Positions 45,733 through 53,615 of a DNA stretch of 64,000 bases are shown piece by piece (position 1 is the first letter of the stretch; the number at the start of each line of letters is the position of its first letter). Made by a program: the position numbers and the translations under genes. The stretch comes from Taklimakanibacter sp049323275 (GTDB lineage Bacteria; Pseudomonadota; Alphaproteobacteria; Rhizobiales; Aestuariivirgaceae). The DNA lies in assembly GCA_049323275.1 (NCBI GenBank), contig JBMOOM010000112.1:124001-188000 (forward strand), read 5' to 3'. Under the pieces are notes generated by a model. The model was not told where the DNA came from. It did no database searches and worked only from the letters and a program-made list of their open reading frames with translations.

Positions 45733-46359
45733 ATGAGCCGCATCGAAGAGAAGGGCGTACTCAGGGCTAAAATGGGCGAGGTCGGTGAGCTCGCCGCCGG
45801 CAAGACGCTGAGGCGCATCGACAAATACGCGAAGACCTATATCGAGCGCTCGCCCTTTCTTTGCATCGGCACGGCGGATGAGAACGGCAATGCCGATGTC
45901 TCGCCGCGCGGCGATCCGGCCGGCTTCGTGCGCCTCGTCGATGACCGCACGCTGATCATCCCCGACCGGCCCGGCAACAACCGGGTCGATACGATGGCGA
46001 ATATCATCGCCAATCCGAAAGTCGGCATCCTGTTTCTCATTCCAGGCATAGACGACACGCTGCGCGTCAATGGCCGGGCCGAGATCATCGACGATCCGGC
46101 CGAGCTGGCGCCGGCCGCGATCAACGGCCGGGCGCCGAAGATCGGCATCCGCGTGCATGTGGACGAGGTTTTCTTCCACTGCGCCAAGGCGTTCCGCCGC
46201 TCGAAACTGTGGGATCCCGAGGCGCGGCAGGACCGTTCCTTCCTGCCCGGCCTCGCCCATATGGTGATGGAGCAGGCGCGCGCCTGCGAGGTCGAGACGG
46301 AGGAGTCCGACAAGATCGAGGCGGAGATCCAGGAAGAATACAAGACGGGGCTCTACTGA
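45733..46359 (+). CDS. pyridoxamine 5'-phosphate oxidase-like FMN protein
   Basis: The 208-residue protein belongs to the split-barrel flavin-binding PPOX group: SPFLCIGTADENGNADVSPRGDP (FMN-binding strand), IIPDRPGNNRVDTMANI and VGILFLIPG. It resembles the MSMEG_1061-type subgroup, larger than minimal PPOX proteins. The C-terminal region includes FFHCAKAFRRSKLW. The reaction is unknown. It lies between acs and a deaminase gene whose start overlaps its stop. Confidence 0.88.
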   Translation: MSRIEEKGVLRAKMGEVGELAAGKTLRRIDKYAKTYIERSPFLCIGTADENGNADVSPRGDPAGFVRLVDDRTLIIPDRPGNNRVDTMANIIANPKVGILFLIPGIDDTLRVNGRAEIIDDPAELAPAAINGRAPKIGIRVHVDEVFFHCAKAFRRSKLWDPEARQDRSFLPGLAHMVMEQARACEVETEESDKIEAEIQEEYKTGLY

Positions 46360-46847
46360 TGACGAACGCAGCCGATCTCAAGCATATCCGCCGCGCCGTC
46401 GAACTGGCGCGCGAGGCGCTGGAGGCCGGCGATGAGCCTTTCGGCTCGGTGCTCGTCTCGGGCGACGGCAAGGTCCTCGCCGAGGACCGCAACCGCGTCG
46501 CCGGCGGTGACCAGACGCGCCACCCGGAATTCGATCTCGCCCGCTGGGCCGGCGAGAACATGACCATGGCGGAACGCGCCAAGGCCACCGTCTACACATC
46601 GGGCGAGCATTGCCCGATGTGCGCGGCGGCGCATGGCTGGGCGGGCCTCGGCCGCATCGTCTATGCGGCGTCCTCGCGCCAGCTCAACCAATGGCGCAGG
46701 GAAATGGGCGCCACCGGCGAATCGCCGGTGCGGTCCTTGCCGATCCAGGAGATTGCCCCCTTCGTGAAGGTCGAGGGACCGGTGCCCGAGGTCGAGGCGG
46801 AGGTGCATGAGCTGCACCGCCGCGCTTTCGCGAAATCGAGAAGCTAA
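46359..46847 (+). CDS. nucleoside/cytosine deaminase-like enzyme
   Basis: The 162-residue zinc-dependent deaminase starts at ATG 46359, which overlaps the preceding stop (TGATG). The zinc site is read as HPE (His and catalytic Glu, in QTRHPEFDLA) and EHCPMC (two Cys). The usual PCxxC is HCPMC here, and the first motif has HPE instead of HAE. Family members act on cytosine, guanine, or related bases; the substrate is uncertain because of these changes. Confidence 0.85.
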   Translation: MTNAADLKHIRRAVELAREALEAGDEPFGSVLVSGDGKVLAEDRNRVAGGDQTRHPEFDLARWAGENMTMAERAKATVYTSGEHCPMCAAAHGWAGLGRIVYAASSRQLNQWRREMGATGESPVRSLPIQEIAPFVKVEGPVPEVEAEVHELHRRAFAKSRS

Positions 46848-46850
46848 AGC

Positions 46851-46900
46851 GTGATGGCTTTTCCGGAAAACCGCTACGCACTTTTCCGGATCATGCTCTA
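46851..46900. repeat. rhizobial palindromic repeat, copy 3
   Basis: TTTTCCGGAAAACC and CTTTTCCGGATCATGCTC form the two halves of an imperfect hairpin. The GATCATGCT end is shared with the copy at 38461. The unit lies in the convergent junction between the deaminase and the protease genes and reaches the stop codon of the latter. Confidence 0.75.
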
Positions 46901-47881
46901 ACGCCGCTCCACCGGCACGATGAAGCGTTCGCGCAATTCACCGCGCCTGAGCACGGTGACTCGCGTCTCGTGACCGACCCGCTCATGGTTGAGCAGGCGC
47001 AGGAGATCGTCGATGCCCGCCACCGCATGGCCGTCGATGGCGATGACGAGATCGCCCGATTTGATGCCGCCTTCATCGGCCGGGCTCTTCTCGACCACCT
47101 TCATGACGCGCACGCCCATCTCCTGGTCGATGCCGGCGAAGCGGGCGACATGGCGCGGCACCACGGTCTGCTGGCCCTCGATGCCGATGGCGGCGCGGCG
47201 CACCCGGCCGTGCTGCAGGATCTGGGTCAGCACATAAAGCGCGGTGTTGCTGGCGACCGAGAAACAGATGCCCTGGGCGCCGAGGATCACCGCCGTGTTG
47301 ACGCCGATGACGCGGCCTTTCGAATCGACCAGCGGTCCGCCGGAATTGCCGGGATTGAGGGCGGCGTCGGTCTGGATCACGTCGTCGATGAGGCGGCCCG
47401 TCGAGGCTCTGAGCGAACGGCCGATGGCGCTGATGACGCCGGTCGTCACCGTCTGCTCGAAGCCCAGGGGATTGCCGATGGCGATGGCGAGCTGGCCGCG
47501 TCTGATCGTCTTCGAATCATGCAGCGCCAGCGGCGGCACATGCAGATTCTCGTCGGTGCGGATGACGGCGATGTCGCTGTCGGGATCCTCGCCGATGATG
47601 CGCGCGGCGGCGCGCTGGCCGTCGGGCAGGCCGACCAGAATGGTCTTGGCGCCCGAGACGACATGGCTGTTGGTGAAGATGAGCCCGTCGGAGGCGACGA
47701 CGAAGCCCGAGCCGCCGCCCTGGCGGCCCTGGCCGTTCTTCACCGCAATATGGACGACGGACGGCCCGGCCTTGTCGACCGCACCGATCACCGCCGAGGA
47801 ATAAGCGTCAAGCAGTTCGCCATCGGACACCCTGTGGGTGACCTCCGGCAGGGACTGGCCCTGTTCTTCCAGATCAAGCAT
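46898..47881 (-). CDS. DegP/HtrA-like serine protease (S1C) with PDZ domain
   Basis: The 327-residue protein has a trypsin-like domain with the full triad: His73 (TNSHVV), Asp103 (DSDIAVIR) and Ser180 (NPGNSGGP). One PDZ domain follows (about 225-327, AADEGGIKSGDLVIAIDG-like). No signal peptide or membrane helix is present from ATG 47881, so unlike most HtrA proteins it appears cytoplasmic; an upstream ATG at 47902 adds nothing hydrophobic. Location and targets are therefore unclear. Confidence 0.92.
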   Translation of the reverse strand: MLDLEEQGQSLPEVTHRVSDGELLDAYSSAVIGAVDKAGPSVVHIAVKNGQGRQGGGSGFVVASDGLIFTNSHVVSGAKTILVGLPDGQRAAARIIGEDPDSDIAVIRTDENLHVPPLALHDSKTIRRGQLAIAIGNPLGFEQTVTTGVISAIGRSLRASTGRLIDDVIQTDAALNPGNSGGPLVDSKGRVIGVNTAVILGAQGICFSVASNTALYVLTQILQHGRVRRAAIGIEGQQTVVPRHVARFAGIDQEMGVRVMKVVEKSPADEGGIKSGDLVIAIDGHAVAGIDDLLRLLNHERVGHETRVTVLRRGELRERFIVPVERR

Positions 47882-47936
47882 GAGAGTTCTCCGCCAAAGC
47901 ATATGGGGAGACGGAAAACAGGTTACCAGTGGTAGC

Positions 47937-47965
47937 CGTCATTCCGGCGTAAGCCAGAATCCTCT
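47937..47965. repeat. degenerate GTCATCCCGG-type repeat
   Basis: GTCATTCCGGCGTAAGCCAG is a single, mutated arm of the repeat found intact at 57519-57619 (GTCATCCCGGCGAAAGCCGG). Only one arm is recognisable, in the gap between the protease start and the metC-like gene. Confidence 0.5.
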
Positions 47966-47993
47966 AAATCCGTCAATGCGATAGCTTAAGGAC

Positions 47994-49133
47994 TCAGCCC
48001 AGCGCCTGTTCGAGGTCTGCTATGAGATCGTCGGCATGCTCGATGCCGATCGACAGGCGGATGAGATTGTCGGGCACCGGGCTTTCCGGGCCTTCCACGG
48101 TCTTGCGGTGCTCGGCGAGGCTTTCGACGCCGCCCAGTGACGTCGCCGGCACGATGACCTTGAGCCGCGTGCAGACCTTGACGGCCGCCGCCGCGTCGCC
48201 CTTGATCAGCAAGGACAGCATGCCGCCGAAGCCGTCGGTCATCTGCTTTCTGGCGATGGCGTGTCCCTGATGCGAGGCGAGGCCCGGATACAGCACGCGC
48301 TCGATCTTCGGGTGCTTCTCGAAATGGCGGGCGATGGCCATGGCATTGGCCGAGGCCTGGCGGTAGCGAACGTAAAGGGTGCGCAGGCCGCGGATGAGCA
48401 GCCAGCATTCGAAGGGCGCCAGCGGCGAGCCGATCTTGGTGCGCAGGCCGGCGATCTCCTTCCAGCGCGCATTGGCCTCGCGGGCGACGAGCACACCCGC
48501 CAGCACGTCGGAATGGCCGTTGAGATATTTGGTCGCCGAATGGAAGACGATATCTGCGCCGAGAGTGAGCGGCCGCGTGGTGACGGCGGCGCTGGCGGTC
48601 GCGTCGACGGCGAGAATGGCGCCTGCCTGATGCGCGGCCTTGGCGGCCTCGGCGATGTCGATCACGTCCCAGGTCGGGTTGAGCGGCGTCTCGATCCAGA
48701 CGAGATCGGTCTCGCCTTTGCGCAACGCCTTCGCCAAGGCGGCGGGATCGGCGGCATCGAACAGGGTCAGGGTGATGCGGCCCTTGGCCTCGAGCCGCTT
48801 CAGCCAGTCGCGGGTGCCGTAATACATGACATCGGGGGCGGCGACATGGGCGCCTTGCGGCACCGTCTCGAGCAGCGTGGTGATCGCCGCCATGCCGGAG
48901 GCGAAGAGCAGCGCTTCGACCCCCTGTTCGAGGGCCGCCACCGCTTCCTCGGCATGCCATAAAGTCGGATTGCCGCTGCGGATGTAATTTTCCTTGAGCT
49001 TCGGCGTGTAGGTCTCATCGCGCGCATAGGTGGACGCGGTATAGAGCGGCGGCGCCACCGATCCGGTCGTCTCGTCGATCGCCTTCAGCGCATGCGCGGC
49101 GATGGTTTCAGGACGCAGATCGTGGTTAGACAT
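47994..49133 (-). CDS. trans-sulfuration-type PLP enzyme (cystathionine beta-lyase-like)
   Basis: The 379-residue enzyme belongs to the Cys/Met metabolism PLP family. The Schiff-base Lys202 is in HSATKYLNGHSD, the cofactor-binding Asp in AVDATAS, and the SGMAAI loop near residue 80. It begins at ATG 49133, inside the end of the upstream SDR gene. Family members perform beta- or gamma-elimination on cystathionine and analogues. The position two genes downstream of pdxH may aid supply of its cofactor. Exact substrate is uncertain. Confidence 0.9.
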   Translation of the reverse strand: MSNHDLRPETIAAHALKAIDETTGSVAPPLYTASTYARDETYTPKLKENYIRSGNPTLWHAEEAVAALEQGVEALLFASGMAAITTLLETVPQGAHVAAPDVMYYGTRDWLKRLEAKGRITLTLFDAADPAALAKALRKGETDLVWIETPLNPTWDVIDIAEAAKAAHQAGAILAVDATASAAVTTRPLTLGADIVFHSATKYLNGHSDVLAGVLVAREANARWKEIAGLRTKIGSPLAPFECWLLIRGLRTLYVRYRQASANAMAIARHFEKHPKIERVLYPGLASHQGHAIARKQMTDGFGGMLSLLIKGDAAAAVKVCTRLKVIVPATSLGGVESLAEHRKTVEGPESPVPDNLIRLSIGIEHADDLIADLEQALG

Positions 49134-49881
49134 GCTGACCGCCATTGATGTGCAGTTCGGCCCCGGTCACGTAGCTCGAGGCGTCGGTGCACAGGAAATA
49201 GATCGACTTAGCCACTTCCTCCGGCTGGCCCAAACGGTGCAGCGGGATCTGGGCGACGATCTTCTCGGTGCCGGGCGACAGGATCGAGGTCTCGATCTCG
49301 CCCGGCGAGATGGCGTTGACGCGCACGCCGAAGGGACCGAAATCGGCCGCCATCTCACGCGTCAGCGCGGCGAGCGCCGATTTCGACGTCGCATAGGCGG
49401 CCCCGGCGAAAGGATGGACCCGCGAGCCGGCGATCGAGGTCACGTTGACCACCGCGCCCTTGGCGCGGGCCAGCTCGTCGATGAGGCCGCGGGCCAGCAT
49501 GATCGGCGCGTAGAAATTGACCTGGAAGACGGTCTTCCAGTCCTCCTCCATCGTCTCGATGGAATTGAGGCGTCCGCCGCCCGGCTTCTTGGGCGAGATG
49601 GCGGCGTTGTTGACGAGCGCGTGGAGGCGCGAACCTTGCGCCTTGAGCTTCTCCTTGATCTGAACGATCGCGTCCGCCGTCTCCCCGGGGTCGGCGAGGT
49701 CGGCCTGGATATGGTCCTCGGGTCCCGCATCCCATGGACAGTCTTCCGGGAAGGGATGGCGCGACACGGTGATCGCCCGCCAGCCGGCGGTCGAGAAGCG
49801 TTTTGCCGTCGCATGGCCGATGCCGCGTGACGCGCCGGTCAGGATCAGGGTCTTGCGTTCGCTGTCGGGAATATTGGTCAT
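49126..49881 (-). CDS. SDR family oxidoreductase
   Basis: The 251-residue SDR starts at ATG 49881; a longer frame to 50091 is Arg/Ser-rich and overlaps pdxH. Motifs are TGASRGIG (about 14-21), NNAAIS, and YATSK as catalytic Tyr/Lys. The C-terminus TGAELHINGGQHV is typical of FabG-like SDRs. Its end overlaps the PLP-enzyme start by eight bases, and its start is 34 bases after pdxH. The substrate is unknown. Confidence 0.92.
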   Translation of the reverse strand: MTNIPDSERKTLILTGASRGIGHATAKRFSTAGWRAITVSRHPFPEDCPWDAGPEDHIQADLADPGETADAIVQIKEKLKAQGSRLHALVNNAAISPKKPGGGRLNSIETMEEDWKTVFQVNFYAPIMLARGLIDELARAKGAVVNVTSIAGSRVHPFAGAAYATSKSALAALTREMAADFGPFGVRVNAISPGEIETSILSPGTEKIVAQIPLHRLGQPEEVAKSIYFLCTDASSYVTGAELHINGGQHV

Positions 49882-49915
49882 GACCTGCTTTTCTCTGGCG
49901 TCGCGATGGCGACGC

Positions 49916-50548
49916 TCACGGATATAGCCGGGTTTTGTTCCAGGCGCCCTGCGGCGTCTCGCGGCGGAAGACGACGCGGTCATGCAGGCGGAAGGGCCGG
50001 TCGTGCCAGAATTCGATGGAGGTCGGCAGCAGCCGGAAGCCCGACCAGTAGGGCGGGCGCGGAACTTCGCCGATGGCGTAGCGGGCGCCATAGAGAGCGA
50101 CCTGTCCTTCGAGCTCGAAACGCCCTTTCAGGGGACGCGATTGCTGCGAAGCCCAGGCGCCGATGCGGCTGTCGCGCGGGCGCGAGGCGAAATAGGCATC
50201 GGCCTCGGCATCGCTCACCGTCTCGACCGGGCCCCTGACGCGCACCTGGCGGCGCAGCGATTTCCAGTGGAAGCAGAGCGCCGCCTTCTTCGCCGAGAGA
50301 AGCTCATGGCCCTTCTGGCTTTCGTAGTTGGTGTAGAAGACGAAACCCCGGCCATCGACCGCCTTCAGCAGCACCATGCGCACATTGGGCAGGCCTTCCT
50401 CGTCGACGGTGGCGAGCGCCACGGCATTGGGATCGTTGGGCTCGCTCTTGCCGGCATCCTTCAGCCATTCCTCGAACAGCGAGATCGGCTCCTCGCGCTC
50501 GGTGAAACCCTGGGCTGCCATAAGGGTAGAAAGATCGCTCAGTGACAT
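49916..50548 (-). CDS. pdxH: pyridoxamine 5'-phosphate oxidase
   Basis: The 210-residue FMN enzyme oxidises pyridoxine/pyridoxamine 5'-phosphate to PLP. Landmarks are NAVALATVDEEGLPNVRMVLLK (FMN strand), YTNYESQKG, WKSLRRQVRVRG, SRIGAWASQQSRPL and the C-terminal signature RLHDRV-FRRE ... W-KTRLYP. Complete and of normal length. It heads a three-gene minus-strand set with an SDR and a PLP-dependent lyase. Confidence 0.97.
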   Translation of the reverse strand: MSLSDLSTLMAAQGFTEREEPISLFEEWLKDAGKSEPNDPNAVALATVDEEGLPNVRMVLLKAVDGRGFVFYTNYESQKGHELLSAKKAALCFHWKSLRRQVRVRGPVETVSDAEADAYFASRPRDSRIGAWASQQSRPLKGRFELEGQVALYGARYAIGEVPRPPYWSGFRLLPTSIEFWHDRPFRLHDRVVFRRETPQGAWNKTRLYP

Positions 50549-50680
50549 CTGGTTAACTCAACCTCGTTATGCCTCAGACTTACCATATTTCGCCCGTCTT
50601 GCCGCCATCGCCCGGGCCTAGTCAGGCATGCGCCCAACGGGATGGGTGGTTTCTGTTCTTTAGAGTGCTGGGGAAGTCGA

Positions 50681-51142
50681 ATGCAATCCAAGTCTGTCGC
50701 CGTCATCGCCCTTTCGGGTCTCCTGCTCGCGGGCTGCGCCAATTCGGGGCCGAAGGAAACCGGCGGCGCCGTCATCGGCGGCGTGGCGGGCGGCCTGCTC
50801 GGCAACACGATCGGCCATGGCAAGGGCCGCGCGGCGGCGACGATCCTCGGTGCGGCGCTCGGTGCCGTCGTCGGCGGCGCGGTCGGGCGCAATCTCGACG
50901 ATGCCGACCGCGAACGCGCTTATTATGCCGCCGATCGTTCGTTCCGGACCGGCCGCGAGGCCACCTGGCGCAATCCCAATAACGGCCATCGCGGCCGTTT
51001 CGTCCCACAGCCGTCCTATCGCGACGACGACAACCAGATGTGCCGCGATTTCGAGCACACGATCTGGGTCGATGGCGAACCGGAAGTCGTCGAAGGCACC
51101 GCCTGCGAGATGCGCGACGGCAGCTGGCGCGTCGTCGGCTAA
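50681..51142 (+). CDS. glycine-zipper surface lipoprotein
   Basis: The 153-residue protein starts at ATG 50681. The signal peptide ends in a lipobox, LLLAGC with Cys19 as lipidation site. Two glycine-zipper helices follow (about 27-65: GGAVIGGVAGGLLGNTIG and ILGAALGAVVGGAVG), then a polar C-terminal domain with cysteines at NQMCRDFEHT and GTACEMRDGSW. This matches the RT0821/Lpp0805 type of outer-membrane lipoprotein. It is transcribed alone. Confidence 0.88.
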   Translation: MQSKSVAVIALSGLLLAGCANSGPKETGGAVIGGVAGGLLGNTIGHGKGRAAATILGAALGAVVGGAVGRNLDDADRERAYYAADRSFRTGREATWRNPNNGHRGRFVPQPSYRDDDNQMCRDFEHTIWVDGEPEVVEGTACEMRDGSWRVVG

Positions 51143-51233
51143 TTCAGAACTTTATCCGAGATTTCTGATTCTCTCTGCATCCTCACCCAACAGGGAAAAT
51201 AGACGAGGACGGTGAAAGTGCAGCAGAGGAAAA

Positions 51234-51503
51234 TCAGCGCATTCGCCACGTCATTGCGGGCGAAGGCGCGGCTCTCCGACAATGCGGTGACGCTTCCACT
51301 TCGGCAAGCGCCGCACGCGCCTCAGTGAGCAAGGCTTCCGGCACCTCTATGCGGATGCCGCCTTGCGCGACCAGATAATCACCATTGCAGGTGGCGTGGT
51401 GACGTTCGGCTGGAATGGCCGGAATGCCGGCGCTCGCCAGATAGGCACAGATGACCTCGCTTTCCGGCCGGCTGAAGCTTGTGCGCAAGGTCGCGAGCGT
51501 CAT
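51234..51503 (-). CDS. DUF2007 domain protein
   Basis: The 89-residue product starts at ATG 51503, overlapping the end of the TerB-like gene. It begins MTLATLRTSFSRPESEVICA and has YLASAGIPAI, then RIEVPEALLTEARAAL, as in DUF2007 (putative signal-transducing) proteins of ~70-80 residues; the tail after residue 72 is Arg-rich and may be disordered. No biochemical role is known. It is convergent with the lipoprotein gene; the 91-bp gap between them shows nothing. Confidence 0.8.
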   Translation of the reverse strand: MTLATLRTSFSRPESEVICAYLASAGIPAIPAERHHATCNGDYLVAQGGIRIEVPEALLTEARAALAEVEASPHCRRAAPSPAMTWRMR

Positions 51504-52021
51504 TGCAATCCCAGCCGCTCCCTGAGCTTGGTGATCTTGAGCTGCTGGCGCGCGGTGACCTCGCCGTCGACGGCGGCGATGCGGCGCACCATCTGGACGA
51601 GATCCGCCCGCTCGCTTTCGGAAAGATCGCGGGCCCATAATTTCGAATAGCGCAGCGACACGTTGTTGGCGTCCTCGACATGCGAGGCCACCCATTTGCC
51701 GAAGACGAGAAGCTCGGTCGGATCGGCGATGCCCATGGTCTTCGTCACTTCGGTGCGGATCGCCGCCTCGGCCTCGGGCGTCAGCGGGTGCTCCTCCTTG
51801 GCGACGGCGATCATCATGATGACCGCGGCGGCGACCGGATCGTCGACCGCTTCCACCGGCGAGGCCTCGGCCTTCTTGCGGAACTTGTAGCGCTTCCACT
51901 TGCCCCAGGCGGTGCCCGCCATATCGGTGATCTCGTCGGCGGTCTCCTTGGCGGCCTTGAAGCGCCAGTACCAGAAACCGACGGCGCCGATGATGCCGGC
52001 CAGCGCCAGAAGAATATGCAT
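51500..52021 (-). CDS. TerB-like membrane-anchored protein
   Basis: The 173-residue protein begins with one membrane helix (residues ~2-19, ILLALAGIIGAVGFWYW). After a charged linker, a helical TerB-type domain (about 60-170) shows VIMMIAVAKEEHPLTPEA and a second motif RIAAVDGEVTARQ, the pair of acidic helices characteristic of TerB/TerB-N proteins. GGGGG precedes ATG 52021. Despite the family name, resistance to tellurite is not implied. It overlaps the DUF2007 gene by four bases. Confidence 0.82.
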   Translation of the reverse strand: MHILLALAGIIGAVGFWYWRFKAAKETADEITDMAGTAWGKWKRYKFRKKAEASPVEAVDDPVAAAVIMMIAVAKEEHPLTPEAEAAIRTEVTKTMGIADPTELLVFGKWVASHVEDANNVSLRYSKLWARDLSESERADLVQMVRRIAAVDGEVTARQQLKITKLRERLGLQ

Positions 52022-52116
52022 ATGAACCCCCGTCCTCACGCGCGAATCCACCGGCTCCGCGCGCCGCCAATCAAGCCGATTTGATCGGATGTCGCAAGGG
52101 CAGGCCGCCGACAGGA

Positions 52117-52144
52117 TTGACACCAACCGTCCGGACGGTACAGT
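52117..52144 (+). promoter_or_regulatory. tetR promoter with palindromic operator
   Basis: TTGACA (52117-52122) and TACAGT (52139-52144, 16-base spacing) flank a perfect 14-bp palindrome ACCGTCC-GGACGGT (52126-52139), which overlaps the first base of the -10 box. A repressor bound there would exclude RNA polymerase. It is 20 bases upstream of the TetR start codon, so autorepression and control of the downstream operon are likely. Confidence 0.75.
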
Positions 52145-52163
52145 AGTCGCAGAGGAAACTGGC

Positions 52164-52730
52164 ATGGCGACCCTAGCCGCTCGCGACACCCGCACCCAGC
52201 TTCTCGACGCCGCCGAGGCGGTCGTCGCCGAGGAGGGCGTGCGGGCCTTGACCCTCGATGCCGTGGCCGCCCGTTCCGGCATCTCGAAAGGCGGGCTCCT
52301 TTATCATTTTCGCAGCAAGGAAGACCTCGCCGCGGCGATGATCGAGCGTTCGATCGCCTGGTTCGACAGGGCGCTCGCCGAAGCGGGCGCCGACGACACC
52401 GACGCCAAGGGGCGCCATACCCGTGCCTATGTCAAAGCGAGCCTCGGTCTGACGCCGCTCACCGGTTCGGGCTTCGACAATCTCTGCGCCGCCATCACCA
52501 CGGCGCTCCTGTCCTTCCCGGAAAGGCTGGGGCCGGTGCAGGACCAGGGTGCGCGCACCCAGGCCGATGTCGAGCGGGACGGCCTCGACCCGGTGCTCGC
52601 CACCATCATCCGCCTCGCCATCGACGGGCTGTGGCTCTCCGAAAACTTCAACCTGATGCGCTTCGACCCGGACATGAAAGCCAAGGTCGCGGCGCGTCTT
52701 CTCGAATGGACCCGCAATGAACCAGAATAA
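52164..52730 (+). CDS. TetR family transcriptional regulator
   Basis: The 188-residue regulator starts at ATG 52164, with GAGGA about eight bases upstream. The HTH is at about residues 8-55 (TLDAVAARSGISKGGLLYHF). The C-terminal ligand domain is short and helical, without an obvious motif. Its last 14 bases overlap the bicupin gene, placing it first in an operon of six. The palindrome just upstream is its probable binding site. Confidence 0.94.
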   Translation: MATLAARDTRTQLLDAAEAVVAEEGVRALTLDAVAARSGISKGGLLYHFRSKEDLAAAMIERSIAWFDRALAEAGADDTDAKGRHTRAYVKASLGLTPLTGSGFDNLCAAITTALLSFPERLGPVQDQGARTQADVERDGLDPVLATIIRLAIDGLWLSENFNLMRFDPDMKAKVAARLLEWTRNEPE

Positions 52731-53568
52731 ATTCAAGCCGCAAGGCCCGGAAGGTATTTCCTACGACCGCGCCACCCTCATCAAGGCGCATGAAACGCCG
52801 CGCTTCCTGTGGGGCGACGAGAAGGCGCGCTACGTGTCGGACTGGATCTACGGTTCCTCGCCGAAGATTCACATGATGAGCTTCGAGATGTCGGTCGGCG
52901 CGCGCTTCGGCAATTCGCCGGACTTCAAGACCTACTATAACTGCGCCGAGACCTATCACTGCCTGAAAGGTGAATTCACCTTCCATTGTCCGGAGACCGG
53001 CGAAGTGCATGTGCTGAGAAAGGGCGACACGCTCTATTTCCCGCCGAATACCTGGCACTGGGGCTATAATTTCGGCTCCGAGACCTCGCATATCCTCGAA
53101 TGCCTGACGCCGCGCACGCTGGAGGCGGTCGAGGCCTATGCGGCGAAGCAGCCCTGGCTCGACAGGATCAAGCTCGGGCCGCGCGAGGCGCTCGGCAATT
53201 TCCCGCCGGTAAAGGCGGCCGCCGCCGGCCAGCGCGGCACGCTCGTGCGCCCGGGCGAGTATGTCTACGAGATCGTCGGCGAGACGCGGCCGATGCGCGT
53301 CGGACTCGTCTGCTCAACCGAAAAACTGACCGTCGGTATTATTGACCTTCACGCCGGACAGGAGTGTGAATGGCTCAGCCACGAGGGCGACAAGGTCGTC
53401 TACAGCCTCGAAGGGAGGAGCAACATCCATCTGCCCGACGAAACACCGAACTGGTGGGAGCTCAATCCCGGCGACGCCGCGTTCATTCCGGGCGGCGTCC
53501 GTCATGCGTTCTTCAACACGTCGGACGGGCCTTCGAAAGTGATCTTCGGCGTGGCGCCCGATTATTGA
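52717..53568 (+). CDS. bicupin protein
   Basis: The 283-residue protein has two cupin domains. The first (about 55-125) has CAETYHCLKGEFTFHC and FPPNTWHWGYN; the second (about 195-280) has YSLEGRSNIHLPD and FIPGGVRHAFFN. Both retain His residues that could ligate a metal. Cupins of this size include dioxygenases, isomerases and aminohydrolases; which applies here is not evident. It lies between a TetR gene and an ABC importer, so it may act on the imported compound. Confidence 0.88.
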   Translation: MNQNKFKPQGPEGISYDRATLIKAHETPRFLWGDEKARYVSDWIYGSSPKIHMMSFEMSVGARFGNSPDFKTYYNCAETYHCLKGEFTFHCPETGEVHVLRKGDTLYFPPNTWHWGYNFGSETSHILECLTPRTLEAVEAYAAKQPWLDRIKLGPREALGNFPPVKAAAAGQRGTLVRPGEYVYEIVGETRPMRVGLVCSTEKLTVGIIDLHAGQECEWLSHEGDKVVYSLEGRSNIHLPDETPNWWELNPGDAAFIPGGVRHAFFNTSDGPSKVIFGVAPDY

Positions 53569-53615
53569 GGCGCCGGCCACCGCGCAAACGAGAACAGATA
53601 TCAGGGAGACCAACC

